A DNA stretch of 6,051 nt from assembly GCA_016935775.1 (NCBI GenBank), contig JAFGQF010000015.1, forward strand, positions 1 through 6,051, given 5' to 3'. The translations under genes and the position numbers were made by a program. Numbering within the stretch: position 1 is the stretch's first letter; each line of letters starts with the position of its first letter. The notes below the pieces were generated by a model that saw only the letters and a program-made list of their open reading frames with translations, made no database searches and was not told the DNA's origin. This stretch comes from Caldifarciminota bacterium (GTDB lineage Bacteria; Hydrothermota; Tepidihabitantia; Tepidihabitantales; Tepidihabitantaceae). This document shows, piece after piece, positions 5,966 to 6,051 of this stretch.

Positions 5966-5993
5966 TTGACGAATCGGGGCAGGGGCATACTAT
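5966..5993 (+). promoter_or_regulatory. Sigma70-type promoter for the rightmost gene
   Basis: TTGACG (5966-5971, 5 of 6), 16 bp, TACTAT (5988-5993, 4 of 6 bases of TATAAT). The spacer matches the 16 bp of the two promoters at 1987-2063. The predicted start, with the last -10 base as -7, is exactly 6000, the A of the first in-frame ATG. Confidence 0.6.
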
Positions 5994-6017
5994 GTGAGCA
6001 TGAAGGGGAGGTCCGAG

Positions 6018-6051
6018 ATGCTGTTCCTCATCCTCGCCGCGCTGGCGGCAA
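6018..6051 (+). CDS. Start of an exported or membrane protein (cut by window edge)
   Basis: Only 11 codons from ATG 6018 are visible: MLFLILAALAA, a strongly hydrophobic N-terminus that looks like a signal peptide or membrane segment. AAGGGGAGG (6003-6011) stands 6 nt before this ATG and is a good SD. An in-frame ATG at 6000 would add MKGRSE, giving the positive charge usual in a signal peptide, and coincides with the predicted transcription start (leaderless). I list 6018 because of its SD, but 6000 is a serious alternative. The family cannot be determined. Confidence 0.5.
   Translation, partial: MLFLILAALAA

Noticed and set aside
1..6051. CRISPR array, tRNA, rRNA, insertion sequence, toxin-antitoxin or phage module
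   Set aside because: I looked for direct repeats, terminal inverted repeats, cloverleaf folds and transposase or integrase motifs and saw none; codon use and GC content look even across the window.

Overview
The window comes from a GC-rich bacterium, by eye about two-thirds G+C with strong G/C preference at third codon positions. The exported TPR protein and the ABC-type solute-binding protein suggest a cell with a periplasm or cell-surface compartment. The phylum cannot be read from the sequence. My guess, at low confidence, is an uncultured FCB-like or WOR-3/TA06-like lineage, because the proteins match no familiar cultured group that I recognise.

Layout. Positions 1-1952 hold a leftward two-gene operon: an exported TPR-repeat protein (327-1952), followed 12 bp downstream by the start of a membrane-anchored or secreted solute-binding protein (1-314, cut by the window edge). 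The 120-bp region 1953-2072 holds two back-to-back sigma70-type promoters. From 2073 rightward come gyrA (2073-4493), a class I SAM-dependent methyltransferase that appears to start on a CTG overlapping the gyrA stop codon (4490-5413), and a 146-aa exported protein of unknown function starting on TTG (5469-5909). After that come a GC hairpin (5918-5937), another promoter (5966-5993), and the first codons of a further exported or membrane protein running off the right edge.

The core gene is ordinary, but the initiation signals are not. Three promoters share the form TTGACR, 16 bp, then a TATAAT-like hexamer. In the gyrA promoter the expected transcription start lies 0-3 nt before the ATG and there is no Shine-Dalgarno sequence, so gyrA is probably read from a leaderless or nearly leaderless mRNA. 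The divergent TPR gene instead has a 28-nt leader with a full TAAGGAGG. The methyltransferase has no ATG, GTG or TTG upstream of its SAM-binding motif, which points to a CTG start coupled to gyrA termination. The rightmost gene has both a possible leaderless ATG and an SD-preceded ATG. I see no mobile element, CRISPR array, tRNA, rRNA or obvious defence system.
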